43,587 nt of DNA, taken from Gammaproteobacteria bacterium (GTDB taxonomy: Bacteria > Pseudomonadota > Gammaproteobacteria > Steroidobacterales > Steroidobacteraceae). This document shows, in pieces, positions 32,087 to 41,789 of the stretch. The notes beneath the pieces are model-generated. The model had not been told where the DNA came from and ran no database searches. It was given only the letters and a program-made list of their open reading frames with translations. The position numbers and the translations under genes were made by a program. The stretch is from assembly GCA_947455595.1 (NCBI GenBank), contig CANGOP010000022.1, positions 1 through 43,587 of the forward strand. The letters are read 5' to 3'. Numbering within the stretch: position 1 is the stretch's first letter; each line of letters opens with the position of its first letter.

Positions 32087-33916
32087 TCAGCGATTTTTCA
32101 GTCGTTGCGACTCGGCTTCCAGATGCTCCCAGCGCTCGAGCTTTTGCATCAGTTGCGTCTCGATCTCGGCGATGCGGGCACCATCGGTCGTCACCCGGGC
32201 GGCGTCCGCGTGCGGATAATCCGCAGATGACAAGGCTTCCGTCAGCTGCCGCTGTTCCGCTTCCAATTGCTCAATTTCACCCGGCAGCCCCGCCAACTCA
32301 CGCTCTTCCTTGTAGGAGAGTTTGGATTTCGTCTTGCCCGCTGCGGTGGCGGGTGCCGCCGGCGCAGGCTCAGTCTCCACCGGGCGAGGCGCGGCGGTGC
32401 GTAACGCGGCATCGCGTTCGCGCAACCAGTCGCTGTAGCCGCCGACGGATTCGCGCCATCGGCCATCACCGAGCGGTGAGAGTGTCTGGGTGACGACGTT
32501 ATCAACGAACGCGCGGTCATGACTGACCAGCAGCAGAGTGCCGGGGAAATCCTGGATGGCGCTTTCTAACAACTCCAGCGAATCGATGTCGAGGTCGTTC
32601 GTCGGCTCGTCGAGGACCAGCACGTTGGCCGGGCGCGCAAAGAGCCGCGCCAGGAGCAGACGATTGCGTTCGCCACCAGACAGCGCCCGCACCGGCGTGC
32701 CGGCACGCTGCGGTGAGAAGAGAAAATCCGCGAGATAGCTCGTCACATGGCGCTTCTCGCCATGCACTTCCACCCAATCGGATCCCGGTGAAAGGGTTTC
32801 CGCCACTGACTTGTCGAGATCGAGTTGTTCGCGCATCTGGTCGTAGTAGGCGATGGCGATTTGCGAGCCCTGCCGAACCTTGCCTTCATCCGGTGCCAAT
32901 TGACCGAGAATGAGACGGATCAGCGTCGACTTGCCCGCACCGTTAGGACCCAGCAGACCGATGCGATCGCCGCGCATGACGGTCAGATCCAGATCGCGAA
33001 TCACGGTGCGTTCACCAAACCGTTTGGTGACGCCGGTCAGTTCAGCGACGAGTTTGCCGGAGCGCTCGCGCGCATCGATGGCAAGACGCACATTGCCCAT
33101 GCGCTCACGACGCGCCGCCCGCTCGACCCGTAACGCCTCGAGGCGTCGTACACGACCCTCGTCACGCGTGCGCCGTGCTTCGATGCCGCGCCGGATCCAG
33201 ACTTCTTCCTGCGCCCAGAACTTATCGAACTTGCGATTGGCAATGGCTTCTGCTGCCAACTGGTCCTGCTTGCGGGTCTGGTAAGTGGCGAAGTTGCCCG
33301 GATAGGAACGCAGGTAGCCGCGGTCCAGCTCGATGATGCGCGTGACCACACGGTCGAGAAACCAGCGATCATGTGTGACCAGCAGGACAGCCGGACCGCC
33401 GATGAGGAGCTCTTCGAGCGCAGCAATGCCATCAACGTCGAGATGGTTGGTCGGCTCGTCCAGTAACAGCAGTTCCGGATCCAAGGCCAAGGCAAGCGCT
33501 AACGCCGCGCGTTTACGTTCGCCGCCCGAGGCCTGCTCTGGACAGACTTGGCCGTTGACGCGCAGGCGCTCCATGTATTCCGTGAGGCGTGCTTCGACAC
33601 GCCACCGTTCCCGTTCATCGTGGATGCCTTCGAAGTCACCTCGGACGCGCAGGCTATCCAAGAGCGTGTCGGCGTTGGGCAGCACAGGCTCCTGCTCGAC
33701 CGTGACGACGCGCAGCCCCGAACGAATCTTCAGGTCGCCGTCTTCCAACGGTACACGACCCGCCAATACGCCCAAGAGCGTGGACTTACCGGTGCCATTA
33801 CGACCGATCAACCCGATCCGTTCGCCCTCGACAATCGAGAGCGAGGCGCGATCAAGCAGTGGCGTGAGTCCGTAGGCCAGCTCCCCGTCAATCAGGGAGA
33901 TCAGCGTCGCGGCCAT
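32087..33916 (-). CDS. uup: ABC-F ATPase Uup
   Basis: A 609-residue protein with two ATPase domains: first Walker A GRNGTGKST with signature ASGGERKRAALA and LLLDEPTNHLD; second Walker A GPNGAGKST with signature LSGGERNRLLLA and LVLDEPTNDLD. The C-terminal 90 residues are a Lys/Glu-rich coiled coil (KTKSKLSYKEERELAGLPGEIEQLEAEQ) as in Uup, a DNA- and ribosome-associated ABC-F protein. There is no transmembrane domain. It begins six bases after the amidohydrolase stop, so a housekeeping-type gene is tied to a catabolic operon. Confidence 0.93.
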   Translation of the reverse strand: MAATLISLIDGELAYGLTPLLDRASLSIVEGERIGLIGRNGTGKSTLLGVLAGRVPLEDGDLKIRSGLRVVTVEQEPVLPNADTLLDSLRVRGDFEGIHDERERWRVEARLTEYMERLRVNGQVCPEQASGGERKRAALALALALDPELLLLDEPTNHLDVDGIAALEELLIGGPAVLLVTHDRWFLDRVVTRIIELDRGYLRSYPGNFATYQTRKQDQLAAEAIANRKFDKFWAQEEVWIRRGIEARRTRDEGRVRRLEALRVERAARRERMGNVRLAIDARERSGKLVAELTGVTKRFGERTVIRDLDLTVMRGDRIGLLGPNGAGKSTLIRLILGQLAPDEGKVRQGSQIAIAYYDQMREQLDLDKSVAETLSPGSDWVEVHGEKRHVTSYLADFLFSPQRAGTPVRALSGGERNRLLLARLFARPANVLVLDEPTNDLDIDSLELLESAIQDFPGTLLLVSHDRAFVDNVVTQTLSPLGDGRWRESVGGYSDWLRERDAALRTAAPRPVETEPAPAAPATAAGKTKSKLSYKEERELAGLPGEIEQLEAEQRQLTEALSSADYPHADAARVTTDGARIAEIETQLMQKLERWEHLEAESQRLKNR

Positions 33917-33922
33917 GACGGA

Positions 33923-35218
33923 TCAGTCCCGGACGACGGGGTGGTTGTCACGCCGGTACAGCACGCCTTGGCGCATCACAAACGTGGCGTGGCGCAGCGT
34001 CTGGAGATCCTTGGCGGGATCAGCCGCGACGGCGACGAGGTCGGCATCGTGTCCGACCGCGATGGTGCCGATGTGGTCCGATAGGCCGAGCAGGTCGGCA
34101 GCCTCGCTCGTCGCAGCCCGCAGGGCCGCCAACGGAGTCATGCCGTTGTCGACCAGGAGCTTGAACTCGAGCGTATGGTCGCCTTCACCGAGATCCGTGC
34201 CGTAGGCAATCCGCACACCGGACTTCACGGCGCGCGGCAGATTCTGTTTGGGCAGGAGATCGTTCGCCAGTTCTTTGGCGGCGGTACCGGGTGTCAATAA
34301 ATCGGGACGGTCGCGCGCCGTGGCGTAAAAGATGTCGAAGACCGACAGCGTGGGCACTAGGAACACGCCTCTCGATTTCATCAACGCAAACGTCTGGTCC
34401 GTTGCGAAGGAGCCGTGCTCGACGGAATCCACACCCGCGTTTACCGCCGCTTCGATCGCTGCCGCCGGATAGATATGGGCGGCCACCTTCATACCGAGCG
34501 CATGCGCGGTATCGACGGCGGCGCGCATTTCGTCATCCGTCATGAGTTGCTGACGGGGATCATCACCGGTGGAGGCAATGCCGCCCGAGGGCATGATCTT
34601 GATTACGTCTGCGCCGCGGCGACGATGCTGGCGAACGCGCAGACGCGCCTCGCTCGCGGAGTCCACCCGTCCGTTGTCCCAGCCCGTGTGGTCGAGGGCG
34701 GGATCCATTCCGCTGCGGGCATCGCCGTGGCCGGCGGTGGGTCCGAGCGGCTCGAGGGCAGCCAAAATGCGCGGTCCGTCGACATGACCGGCCGCGATCG
34801 CATGCTTGACGGCGACCGTATCATCGCCGCCACCCAGATCGCGCACCGTCGTGAAACCCTGCTGCAGCATGGCGCGGGCGAACGTGGCGCCTTCAAAAGC
34901 GCGATCGATATCTGAATGACTCAGCGCATCTTCGACCGCGTTGGTGCGGCTCGGCAGCTTAGCGGCGATATGCACGTGGCAATCGATGAACCCCGGCAGC
35001 AACGTCGCATCACCCAGCTCGATCAACTGTGCGCCGGGATGCTGCGGCACACCGTGCTCGATAGCCGTGATGCGACCGTCGTTGACGATGACCGAGACGT
35101 TCTTTTGCGGCGCGTCGGAGAGACCGTCGTACAGTGAGGCCGCATGCACGATGACGGTCTGACTGTGGGCGGTGGCCGACAAAACCACGAGGAGAGCGGC
35201 AGCAAGCGTCTGATGCAT
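33923..35218 (-). CDS. Exported amidohydrolase family protein
   Basis: A 431-residue metal-dependent hydrolase with a Sec signal (MHQTLAAALLVVLSATAHS). The amidohydrolase metal ligands are visible: HVH near residue 65 (GFIDCHVHIA), a Lys in VIKIMPSGG, His in AAHIYP and SVEHGS, and Asp in YGTDLG. The sequence is closest in pattern to imidazolonepropionase-like and Xaa-Pro dipeptidase-type periplasmic members. The start at 35218 fits the signal peptide. It lies 65 bp after the quinohemoprotein gene in the same direction. Confidence 0.87.
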   Translation of the reverse strand: MHQTLAAALLVVLSATAHSQTVIVHAASLYDGLSDAPQKNVSVIVNDGRITAIEHGVPQHPGAQLIELGDATLLPGFIDCHVHIAAKLPSRTNAVEDALSHSDIDRAFEGATFARAMLQQGFTTVRDLGGGDDTVAVKHAIAAGHVDGPRILAALEPLGPTAGHGDARSGMDPALDHTGWDNGRVDSASEARLRVRQHRRRGADVIKIMPSGGIASTGDDPRQQLMTDDEMRAAVDTAHALGMKVAAHIYPAAAIEAAVNAGVDSVEHGSFATDQTFALMKSRGVFLVPTLSVFDIFYATARDRPDLLTPGTAAKELANDLLPKQNLPRAVKSGVRIAYGTDLGEGDHTLEFKLLVDNGMTPLAALRAATSEAADLLGLSDHIGTIAVGHDADLVAVAADPAKDLQTLRHATFVMRQGVLYRRDNHPVVRD

Positions 35219-35283
35219 GGGGCGAGCGTCCCAGAGTCGAGGGGCGCCCAACCTACCATGCCTAGGCGGTGCCTGCAGGTTGC

Positions 35284-37461
35284 TCAATGGGCGAGCGCCG
35301 GCAAGGCGTGTCCGGTGTCCGCCGCGCGCGCCTTTTTGGCCTCGGCGATAAAAAACGCCGACAGCGCACGGACGTCTTGCTCGGTCAGCACATCATCAAA
35401 ACGGCCCATGCCCCGCGCCGAGAGCGCGCCCTTGAGCACGATATCCGCGAGGATCGCATGCTTCTCTGGTGGGAGGCGCCTCAGGTCCGGCAGCATGCCG
35501 TAGCCCATGGTGTGGCAGCGAGCGCAATACTTCGTGTACGTCTCCCCACCGTGCGCGATCGTCTCGGCACTCGCGCTGGAGGGTGGTGGTTCTGGCATCG
35601 GCGGAATCACGACGGCGGGGGGCTTCGGGATGGCGCCGCCACCGACCTTCAGAACCACGACCCGACCCTGGTTGTCATAGTGGGCGGCCGCGGTCTGTGG
35701 CGGGAAGGGCTGGGCAATGCCGCTGGCGCCGCCGTAGCCGGCGAGCACGGCGATGTATTGCACGCCCCTCACTTGGTAGGTCATGGGTGCTGCCATCATG
35801 CCGGTACCGATATCAAGGCTAGTCAGCTTCTCGCCGTGGTCTGCGCTATAGATATTGAGATGACCGGTCGCATCCCCCTGCAGCACGAGGTTCCCAGCGG
35901 TGCTCAGCACACCCCCGTCCCAATTGGTGGCGTTCGGCGCTTCCCAAACAATTTTGCCGGTGAGTGGATCGACGGCTCTGAGCACGCCAATCGAGCGCAG
36001 CGGCGCTTGGCTGCCCTTGGCGAGGGTACTCAAGGCCGGAACCGGCCCAACCAATGCCGCCAGATTTGCCGGGTTGTAGTCTTCTGGGAAAATCCCAAAG
36101 ACATCGAAGGCGCCCTCTAGCAGTCCCTTGCGATGAGAGTCGATGAACACCATCGGCGCTTCAAGGGCTGGGATATAGACGAGGCCGGTGGCGGCACTGA
36201 ACGACATAGGCTGCCAGTTGTGGCCGCCCGCCATGCCCGGTGCGATGAAGCGCGGGCTGCGTGAGTAGTCGGCTGCGGGATTCGGGCGGGGGCGGTGCGT
36301 CTGGGGATCAAGTCCCAGGGTCCAATCGACATGCACGTAGTTGTGCGCCGCGAGCACGTCGCCGGTGCTGCGATCAAGAACGTAGAGAAAACCATTCTTC
36401 GACGCCTGCATGACAACCGCACGGCTTTGCCCGTCGATCGTCAAATCCGCGAGGATAAGTTTCTGGGTGCTGTCGTAGTCCCAGGCGTCGCCTGGCGTCG
36501 TTTGGTAATGCCAAGCGAGAGAACCGTCCTTGACGCGGATCGCCAGAATCGACGCGGCGTATAAATCATCGCCGCCGATGCGTCCGTCTTCCTTGATGTC
36601 ATAGGGTGCGCCGTTGGCGGTGCCGACGTAGACGAGGCCGCGTGTCGGGTCATAGGCAATGCCATCCCAGACATTGCCGCCGCCGCCAGCACTCCAGTCA
36701 TGCCGCGGATCCCACGTCGTCAGGGCTTTTTCGAGGTGAGCTTGCTCCTGCGCGCCCAATTTCGGATCACGAGGGACGGTGTAGAAGCGCCAACGAGCTT
36801 GGCCTGTCTGCAGATCCCACGCGCCGACGTAGCCGCGCGCGCCGGAAAAGTCGGCGCCGGCTGCGCCAATGATGACGCTGTCACCGGCGATGACCGGCGC
36901 ACCGGTGATCGTATAGGGGTGCTGCGGGCCACGTGCCGGCAAGGTGTCGACCTTAAAGATGCGCTGCCCGTTCGCGGCGTCGATGGCATGCAAGTAGCCG
37001 TCGATGGATGCGATATAGACACGGCCCTTCCACACGGCCAACCCGCGGTTGACGGAATCGCAGCAGGCATAGCGTCCGTACTGGCCGTCCATTTGCGGGT
37101 CGTAATGCCACAACGGTGAACCGGTGGTGGCATCGAGCGCGTAGACGTGACCAAAGGGCGCGCTCACATACATCACGCCATCCACCACGATGGGCGTGGA
37201 TTCCATGCCGCGGTGCGAGTCGAGACGGAATTCCCACGCGAACCCCAGTTGCCCGGCATTGCTCGCGTCGATCTGGCGCAGCGGTGAGTGATAGGTTCCC
37301 CCGCCATCGCGACCGGCCGTAAACCATTCGCCGGGCTCGGCGGCTGCTTGGGACAAACGGGCGTCGTCCACGCGACCGGCGGTGGGCGCCGACTGCCCGT
37401 GACACGCCACGAGAAGGATCGGAATGAGCAGCATGCTCAGTCGTAGCAGAGGCAATTTCAT
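35284..37461 (-). CDS. Quinohemoprotein (PQQ and haem c) alcohol dehydrogenase, lipoprotein-type
   Basis: A 725-residue periplasmic dehydrogenase. The PQQ beta-propeller has the adjacent-cysteine motif YACCDSVNRG, NVWDGIAYDP, GTANGAPYD, the catalytic-Asp region TPGDAWDYDSTQ and several tryptophan docking motifs. A C-terminal cytochrome c domain has CARCH (YTKYCARCHTMG) and a late Met. The N-terminus, LLIPILLVACHGQ, carries a lipobox, so the enzyme may be anchored to a membrane by lipid, which is unusual for this family. It would oxidise alcohols or related groups and pass electrons through its own haem. GGGGG lies six bases before the ATG at 37461. Confidence 0.93.
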   Translation of the reverse strand: MKLPLLRLSMLLIPILLVACHGQSAPTAGRVDDARLSQAAAEPGEWFTAGRDGGGTYHSPLRQIDASNAGQLGFAWEFRLDSHRGMESTPIVVDGVMYVSAPFGHVYALDATTGSPLWHYDPQMDGQYGRYACCDSVNRGLAVWKGRVYIASIDGYLHAIDAANGQRIFKVDTLPARGPQHPYTITGAPVIAGDSVIIGAAGADFSGARGYVGAWDLQTGQARWRFYTVPRDPKLGAQEQAHLEKALTTWDPRHDWSAGGGGNVWDGIAYDPTRGLVYVGTANGAPYDIKEDGRIGGDDLYAASILAIRVKDGSLAWHYQTTPGDAWDYDSTQKLILADLTIDGQSRAVVMQASKNGFLYVLDRSTGDVLAAHNYVHVDWTLGLDPQTHRPRPNPAADYSRSPRFIAPGMAGGHNWQPMSFSAATGLVYIPALEAPMVFIDSHRKGLLEGAFDVFGIFPEDYNPANLAALVGPVPALSTLAKGSQAPLRSIGVLRAVDPLTGKIVWEAPNATNWDGGVLSTAGNLVLQGDATGHLNIYSADHGEKLTSLDIGTGMMAAPMTYQVRGVQYIAVLAGYGGASGIAQPFPPQTAAAHYDNQGRVVVLKVGGGAIPKPPAVVIPPMPEPPPSSASAETIAHGGETYTKYCARCHTMGYGMLPDLRRLPPEKHAILADIVLKGALSARGMGRFDDVLTEQDVRALSAFFIAEAKKARAADTGHALPALAH

Positions 37462-37472
37462 AGGCGACCCCC

Positions 37473-38663
37473 TCAGTAGGCAACCGAAGACAATGGACAC
37501 AACCAACGCCGTATCGCGACGTGCCCGAGCGCAGCGGCCGACATCAGTACGACTGCCGCCCACGGCGTCCCATCATGCAGCCGCCCAAACAGCTGGGCAA
37601 TCAGGGCACCACCCGTCAGTTGTAGAAAGCCCAACAGCGCAGAGACGCGCCCCGCCGAACTGTGAAACGGCGCCAACGCGCCAGACTGGGCATTGGGCTG
37701 CAGCATGGCCCAACCGAAGTTGTAGAGCGAGACGCCCAGTAGGAATGCGCCGAGTGTGTGGATGGCAAAGTGGTAAGCGCAGGCCAGCGCAACTGCGGCG
37801 GCCAAGACCACGTAGCCGCCAAATGCCAAGATGCGATCCGGCGTCGTGCGTCGCAGCAGTCGCACACTCGCCCAACCGCCGGCGAGATAGGCCAGGATGC
37901 TGATGCTCCAATACAACCCAAATTGGAGCGTTGGGCGCCCGTACCAACCGGTGATGAGATGAGGCGACGCCGATACCCATACCGCAAGCCCGCCGTAGCC
38001 GGTCACGCAACAGAGGATGTATCCGAGGACGCGGCGGTTTCCGAGCGCCTGACGGGCCGCATCGATGACAGTGGAGAACTCGATAGGCGTGGCATCTTCA
38101 GGACGAAGTGTCTCGTGCAAGACCTGTCGGGTCATGACCAACGCAATGGAGAGGACCACCACGTACACCACGGCCGTCGCGCGCCAACTGAACTGCGCCA
38201 CGATGAAGGCATTCAGGCTGGGCACGAGGAGGGGAATTAACGTGAGGCCCATGGCGACGATACTGAGCACGCGTGCCCCGTCGCCGCGGTTGTACACGTC
38301 GCGAACAATCGCGCGCGCCAAAATAGGCCCTGCGGCGGCGCTTGCGCCTTGCAGAAATCGAAAAAGCAGCAACCTCGGCAGAGATGGGGCAAAGGCCATG
38401 CCGACCGACGCTGCGATAAACAAGCTGATGGCCACGCTCAGCACGGGGCGCCGACCGTAACGGTCGGCGAGTGCCCCCACGAATAACTGTGCGCAGGCGC
38501 AACCCAGCAAGACGACGCTGATGGCGGCTTGTGCCGCTGACAGCGGCACTTGGAAGTCGCTCATGACGGGACGAATGGCGGCAAGGAAGCCGTCGGTGAT
38601 GAGTGGCAGAAACCCGCTGATCAGACACAGCAGTAGGATCGCCCCGCTACTCAGCCTATTCAC
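37473..38663 (-). CDS. MFS transporter, Bcr/CflA family
   Basis: A 396-residue membrane protein with 12 hydrophobic segments. The family markers are ITDGFLAAIRPVMSDFQV, GALADRYGRRPVL (the A motif between segments 2 and 3) and RFLQGASAAAGPILARAIVRDVY. Bcr/CflA members export drugs and small metabolites. The start overlaps the P450 stop as ATGA, and the stop is 11 bp before the quinohemoprotein start, so it is cotranscribed with both. It may export the substrate or product of the pathway. Confidence 0.92.
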   Translation of the reverse strand: MNRLSSGAILLLCLISGFLPLITDGFLAAIRPVMSDFQVPLSAAQAAISVVLLGCACAQLFVGALADRYGRRPVLSVAISLFIAASVGMAFAPSLPRLLLFRFLQGASAAAGPILARAIVRDVYNRGDGARVLSIVAMGLTLIPLLVPSLNAFIVAQFSWRATAVVYVVVLSIALVMTRQVLHETLRPEDATPIEFSTVIDAARQALGNRRVLGYILCCVTGYGGLAVWVSASPHLITGWYGRPTLQFGLYWSISILAYLAGGWASVRLLRRTTPDRILAFGGYVVLAAAVALACAYHFAIHTLGAFLLGVSLYNFGWAMLQPNAQSGALAPFHSSAGRVSALLGFLQLTGGALIAQLFGRLHDGTPWAAVVLMSAAALGHVAIRRWLCPLSSVAY

Positions 38664-39877
38664 AGGCGCACGTCCGCGCGCACGAGCCCCCGGAAGCGGG
38701 CACGATGCTGATGCTCGGGCACACCGTTCAGTTGGGCATTCGGTAGGCGAGTCAGGAAGGTCCGGATCGCGACTTCCGCCTCCACCCGGGCGACGGACAT
38801 GCCGGCGCAGGCGTGCCCGCCGGCTGCAAAGGCGAGATGGGGATTGGGCGAACGTCCGATATCGAAACGATCGGGGTCCGCAAAGACCGTGGGGTCGCGA
38901 TTGGCAGCCCCGATGGCGAGCGTCAGGTAGTCGCCCGGCGCAAACCGGTGGCCGCCGATCTCCACCGGCGCAATCACCAAGCGATTGCCGAGCTGATTGG
39001 GGCTTTCAAAGCGCAGACATTCCTCAACGGCCATCGCCATCGCCGACGGCGTCTGCACCAACGAGGCGCGATCGGCCGCGCGCGGTAGCAGGGTCACCAG
39101 TCCGTTGGCGATCAGGTTGGTGGTGGTCTCGTGGCCCGCATTGAGCAGAAAAATGCAGTTGTGCAGGAGTTCGTGTTCGCTGAGGGGTTCGGAGCTGGCG
39201 TCTTCGCGTAACAAGCGCGTGACAATGTCGCCATCGCCCAACGGGTGGCGGCGACGATCCGCGACGAGGCGGCGCAGATACTCCAGAAACTCGGTGACGC
39301 TGCGCTGCCCGAGCGCGAGTGCCGTACTGGACGGCGCCGGGTCCAAGGCACCGAGGATGGCGAGCGACCAGGCTCTCAGCGGGCTTCGCTCATCTCGGGG
39401 GACGCCCAACAGGTTGCCGATGACCTCGATGGGAATGGCCGACGCAAAGTCCTCGACCAAATCGCAGTGACCACGGGCTTCAATCGCATCGCACAGGTCG
39501 TTGATTAGTCGCTCAAGACCCGGGATCAGTCCACGGATCGCGGAGGGGGAGAGTGCGCCGACGATGCGACGGCGAACCCGCGTGTGATACGGGGGATCGG
39601 AAAACACCAGACTCGTGGTGTGGTGCTCGAATAGCGGCGTCGCGACGCCAAATTTGGGGCCAAAAGCCGCTTTTTTATCAGCGCTGAATGCAGTTCGGTC
39701 GCGATAGACCGCGTCGAGGTCCGCATGGCGGGTCAGTAACCATCCACCGTCCGGCAATCGGTGAATCGGGGATTCTTGGCGCAATTGCGCGTAGATCGGA
39801 TAAGGGTTTTCGAAAAAACCGTCTTCCAATCGTGTCAGATCGAAATCCGCCACGGATCGTGTTGCGTCGTGCCCCAT
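38660..39877 (-). CDS. Bacterial cytochrome P450
   Basis: A 405-residue soluble P450. The I-helix AGHETTTNL, the ExxR motif in EECLRFE and the haem-binding FAAGGHACAG are all present (C is the haem ligand). It would need ferredoxin or another reductase; none is encoded here. The ATG at 39877 is preceded by GGGGAGA and gives the family length; the longer in-frame start at 40171 would cross the aauB promoter region. It is the first gene of a minus-strand operon with a transporter and a quinohemoprotein dehydrogenase. Confidence 0.93.
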   Translation of the reverse strand: MGHDATRSVADFDLTRLEDGFFENPYPIYAQLRQESPIHRLPDGGWLLTRHADLDAVYRDRTAFSADKKAAFGPKFGVATPLFEHHTTSLVFSDPPYHTRVRRRIVGALSPSAIRGLIPGLERLINDLCDAIEARGHCDLVEDFASAIPIEVIGNLLGVPRDERSPLRAWSLAILGALDPAPSSTALALGQRSVTEFLEYLRRLVADRRRHPLGDGDIVTRLLREDASSEPLSEHELLHNCIFLLNAGHETTTNLIANGLVTLLPRAADRASLVQTPSAMAMAVEECLRFESPNQLGNRLVIAPVEIGGHRFAPGDYLTLAIGAANRDPTVFADPDRFDIGRSPNPHLAFAAGGHACAGMSVARVEAEVAIRTFLTRLPNAQLNGVPEHQHRARFRGLVRADVRL

Positions 39878-40077
39878 TGCCGTCTCCCCTGCCACGGACG
39901 ACGGTAACACGGAAGTGGCTATCCGGCGGTTCCCGCGGGTTGTTACACTGGACGAAGACCGCGGTGGATGCAGCCCTATACCGGCGGACCTGCGCGACTG
40001 TGCTAGCCCGGGGGTAGGGGCTCCGCAATGATGGCGCCCACGGACCCGTGAATCAGCTGACGGAAATTGGGGGATAG

Positions 40078-41241
40078 ATGATGCGCTTTTCAGGATCCTC
40101 GCTGTGGTGTCGAGCCGCGCTCCTGGCCGCGATGATGCTGGCCGTCCCGATGGCCCAGGCTGAGTTGCCATCAGATATCGGCTTGAAGCCGGAGAATGTC
40201 AGTCTCCCTCCGATGTCCAAGCACTGGGTGTGGGTCAATGACATGGTCTTCCCGCACATGAGCGACGGGCAGATCCACTTGTTTGATGGTGATACGGGCC
40301 GATTCCTCGGCATGGTCTCAACCGGCTACAGCGGTCATGGCGTGTTATCACCGGATGGCAAGACACTCTGGTCTGCCGAGACGTATTTCTCGCGCCATAC
40401 GCGTGGGACGCGTACGGACGTGGTGACCGTGTACGACACGAGCTCTTTGAAGGTGACCGCCGAGATCTCGATGCCGCCTAATCGAGGCTCCTCGATTCCC
40501 GTGGTCGGCGTGTCGGGCGTCACGGACGACGGACGTTTCCTGCTGACGTACAATTTTAACCCCGCCCAGTCGGTGTCGGTGGTCGACACGCGCGCAAATG
40601 CTTTCGTCGGTGAAGTGGAAACGCCGGGCTGTGCGCTCGTGCATCCGAGCGGCCCGCGCAGTTTCTTCAGTGTCTGTGCGGATGGTGGTGTGATGACGGT
40701 GGTGCTCGATGACACGGGGCACGTCGTCTCGCAGTCGCATACCGACCCCATCTTCGACATGACCAAAGATCCGGTGACGGAAAAGCCAATCCGCATCGGC
40801 GACGTCTGGTACTTCGTGACGTTTGATGGCGATATTCGCCCGCTCCATGCCAATGCCAAGGGTGTGACTGCGCTGCCCGCATGGCCGCTGTTCTCGTCGG
40901 AGGAAAAGAAAGCCGGCTGGCGTCCGGGCGGTGTGCTCCAGTTGGCCGGTCACGCCGGCCACAAGCGCCTCTACGCCATCGTCCATCAGGGGCCTCGTGA
41001 CAGCCACAAGGATGGTGGGCGGACGATTCATGTCTACGATCTCGAGTCGCACGCGCGCGTGCAGACGATCCGTACCCAGCATCCGGTGGGTGTGATCGCG
41101 GTGTCATCGGACGATCATCCGCTGCTCTTCGCTGCGTCGCCCGAGGCGACCGACCTGTACGTGTACGACGCTCGCTCCGGCAAACTGCGTCGCACCGTGA
41201 CGGAGGCGGGCACGTCGATCATGTACCTGAACACCCGCTGA
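40078..41241 (+). CDS. aauB: Amine dehydrogenase large (heavy) subunit, AauB/MauB family
   Basis: A 387-residue periplasmic beta-propeller with a Sec signal (LLAAMMLAVPMAQA). It has the family pattern: HWVWVNDMVFPHMSDGQIHLFDGDTGRFLGMVSTGYSGH, then TYFSRHTRGTRTDVVTVYD, TYNFNPAQSVSVVDT and a C-terminal TDLYVYDARSGKLRRTV. It partners with the TTQ light subunit encoded by aauA. The order B-E-D-A plus a mono-haem cytochrome, with no mauF/G/L/M/N, resembles the aromatic amine dehydrogenase cluster. GGGGGAT lies before the ATG pair at 40078 and 40081. A TGTTACACT extended -10-like element is at 39942-39950 in the gap shared with the P450 gene. Confidence 0.88.
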   Translation: MMRFSGSSLWCRAALLAAMMLAVPMAQAELPSDIGLKPENVSLPPMSKHWVWVNDMVFPHMSDGQIHLFDGDTGRFLGMVSTGYSGHGVLSPDGKTLWSAETYFSRHTRGTRTDVVTVYDTSSLKVTAEISMPPNRGSSIPVVGVSGVTDDGRFLLTYNFNPAQSVSVVDTRANAFVGEVETPGCALVHPSGPRSFFSVCADGGVMTVVLDDTGHVVSQSHTDPIFDMTKDPVTEKPIRIGDVWYFVTFDGDIRPLHANAKGVTALPAWPLFSSEEKKAGWRPGGVLQLAGHAGHKRLYAIVHQGPRDSHKDGGRTIHVYDLESHARVQTIRTQHPVGVIAVSSDDHPLLFAASPEATDLYVYDARSGKLRRTVTEAGTSIMYLNTR

Positions 41242-41243
41242 CC

Positions 41244-41789
41244 ATGCCTATCGACCCGACCGTCGGAACCGTACTGGTACTGTCGTATGCGGCATTGCTG
41301 CTGCCGGCGGCGTGGCACAAGTTCCGCGATTTGCCGGTTTTTGCTGCCGTCTTGGATGCCTATCGAATTCTGCCGCGTCGACTGGTGCCACTGCTGGCAC
41401 CCCTCGTACCCGTCACCGAAGCGGCGTTGGTCATTGGGATCTGTGTGCCGGCCAGTCGCCCGTTCTGTGCCGTCGCGATTGCGGCACTCTTGGGCCTTTA
41501 TGCGCTGGCGATTGGCTGGAATGTGGCGCGTGGGCGGACGGACCTCGACTGCGGTTGCACCGGTCCACTGGAACGTCGTCCGGTGGCGGCGTGGATGGTG
41601 TACCGAAATGCGTTACTGGCGGGCCTTGTTTTGCCCGTGGCAGGGACATGGGATAGCCGCGCGATGACGGCGTTGGATATCTTTGCCGTCTTGGCTGCGC
41701 TCGTGACGTCTATTTTTCTCTGGCTCGCGGTTGATCGTCTGCTCGGGCAGGTGGTTCCTCGCGGTGCCCTGCTGAAGGTTTCCCGATGA
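41244..41789 (+). CDS. aauE: Amine dehydrogenase accessory membrane protein, AauE/MauE family
   Basis: A 181-residue DoxX-like membrane protein with about four to five hydrophobic segments. It has the conserved AAWHKFRDLPVFAAVLDAYRILP and the loop NVARGRTDLDCGCTGPLERRP. The DCGC motif is the family marker, related to handling of thiols with MauD. MauE is needed for maturation of the light subunit. It starts two bases after aauB and its stop overlaps the aauD start as ATGA. Confidence 0.9.
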   Translation: MPIDPTVGTVLVLSYAALLLPAAWHKFRDLPVFAAVLDAYRILPRRLVPLLAPLVPVTEAALVIGICVPASRPFCAVAIAALLGLYALAIGWNVARGRTDLDCGCTGPLERRPVAAWMVYRNALLAGLVLPVAGTWDSRAMTALDIFAVLAALVTSIFLWLAVDRLLGQVVPRGALLKVSR

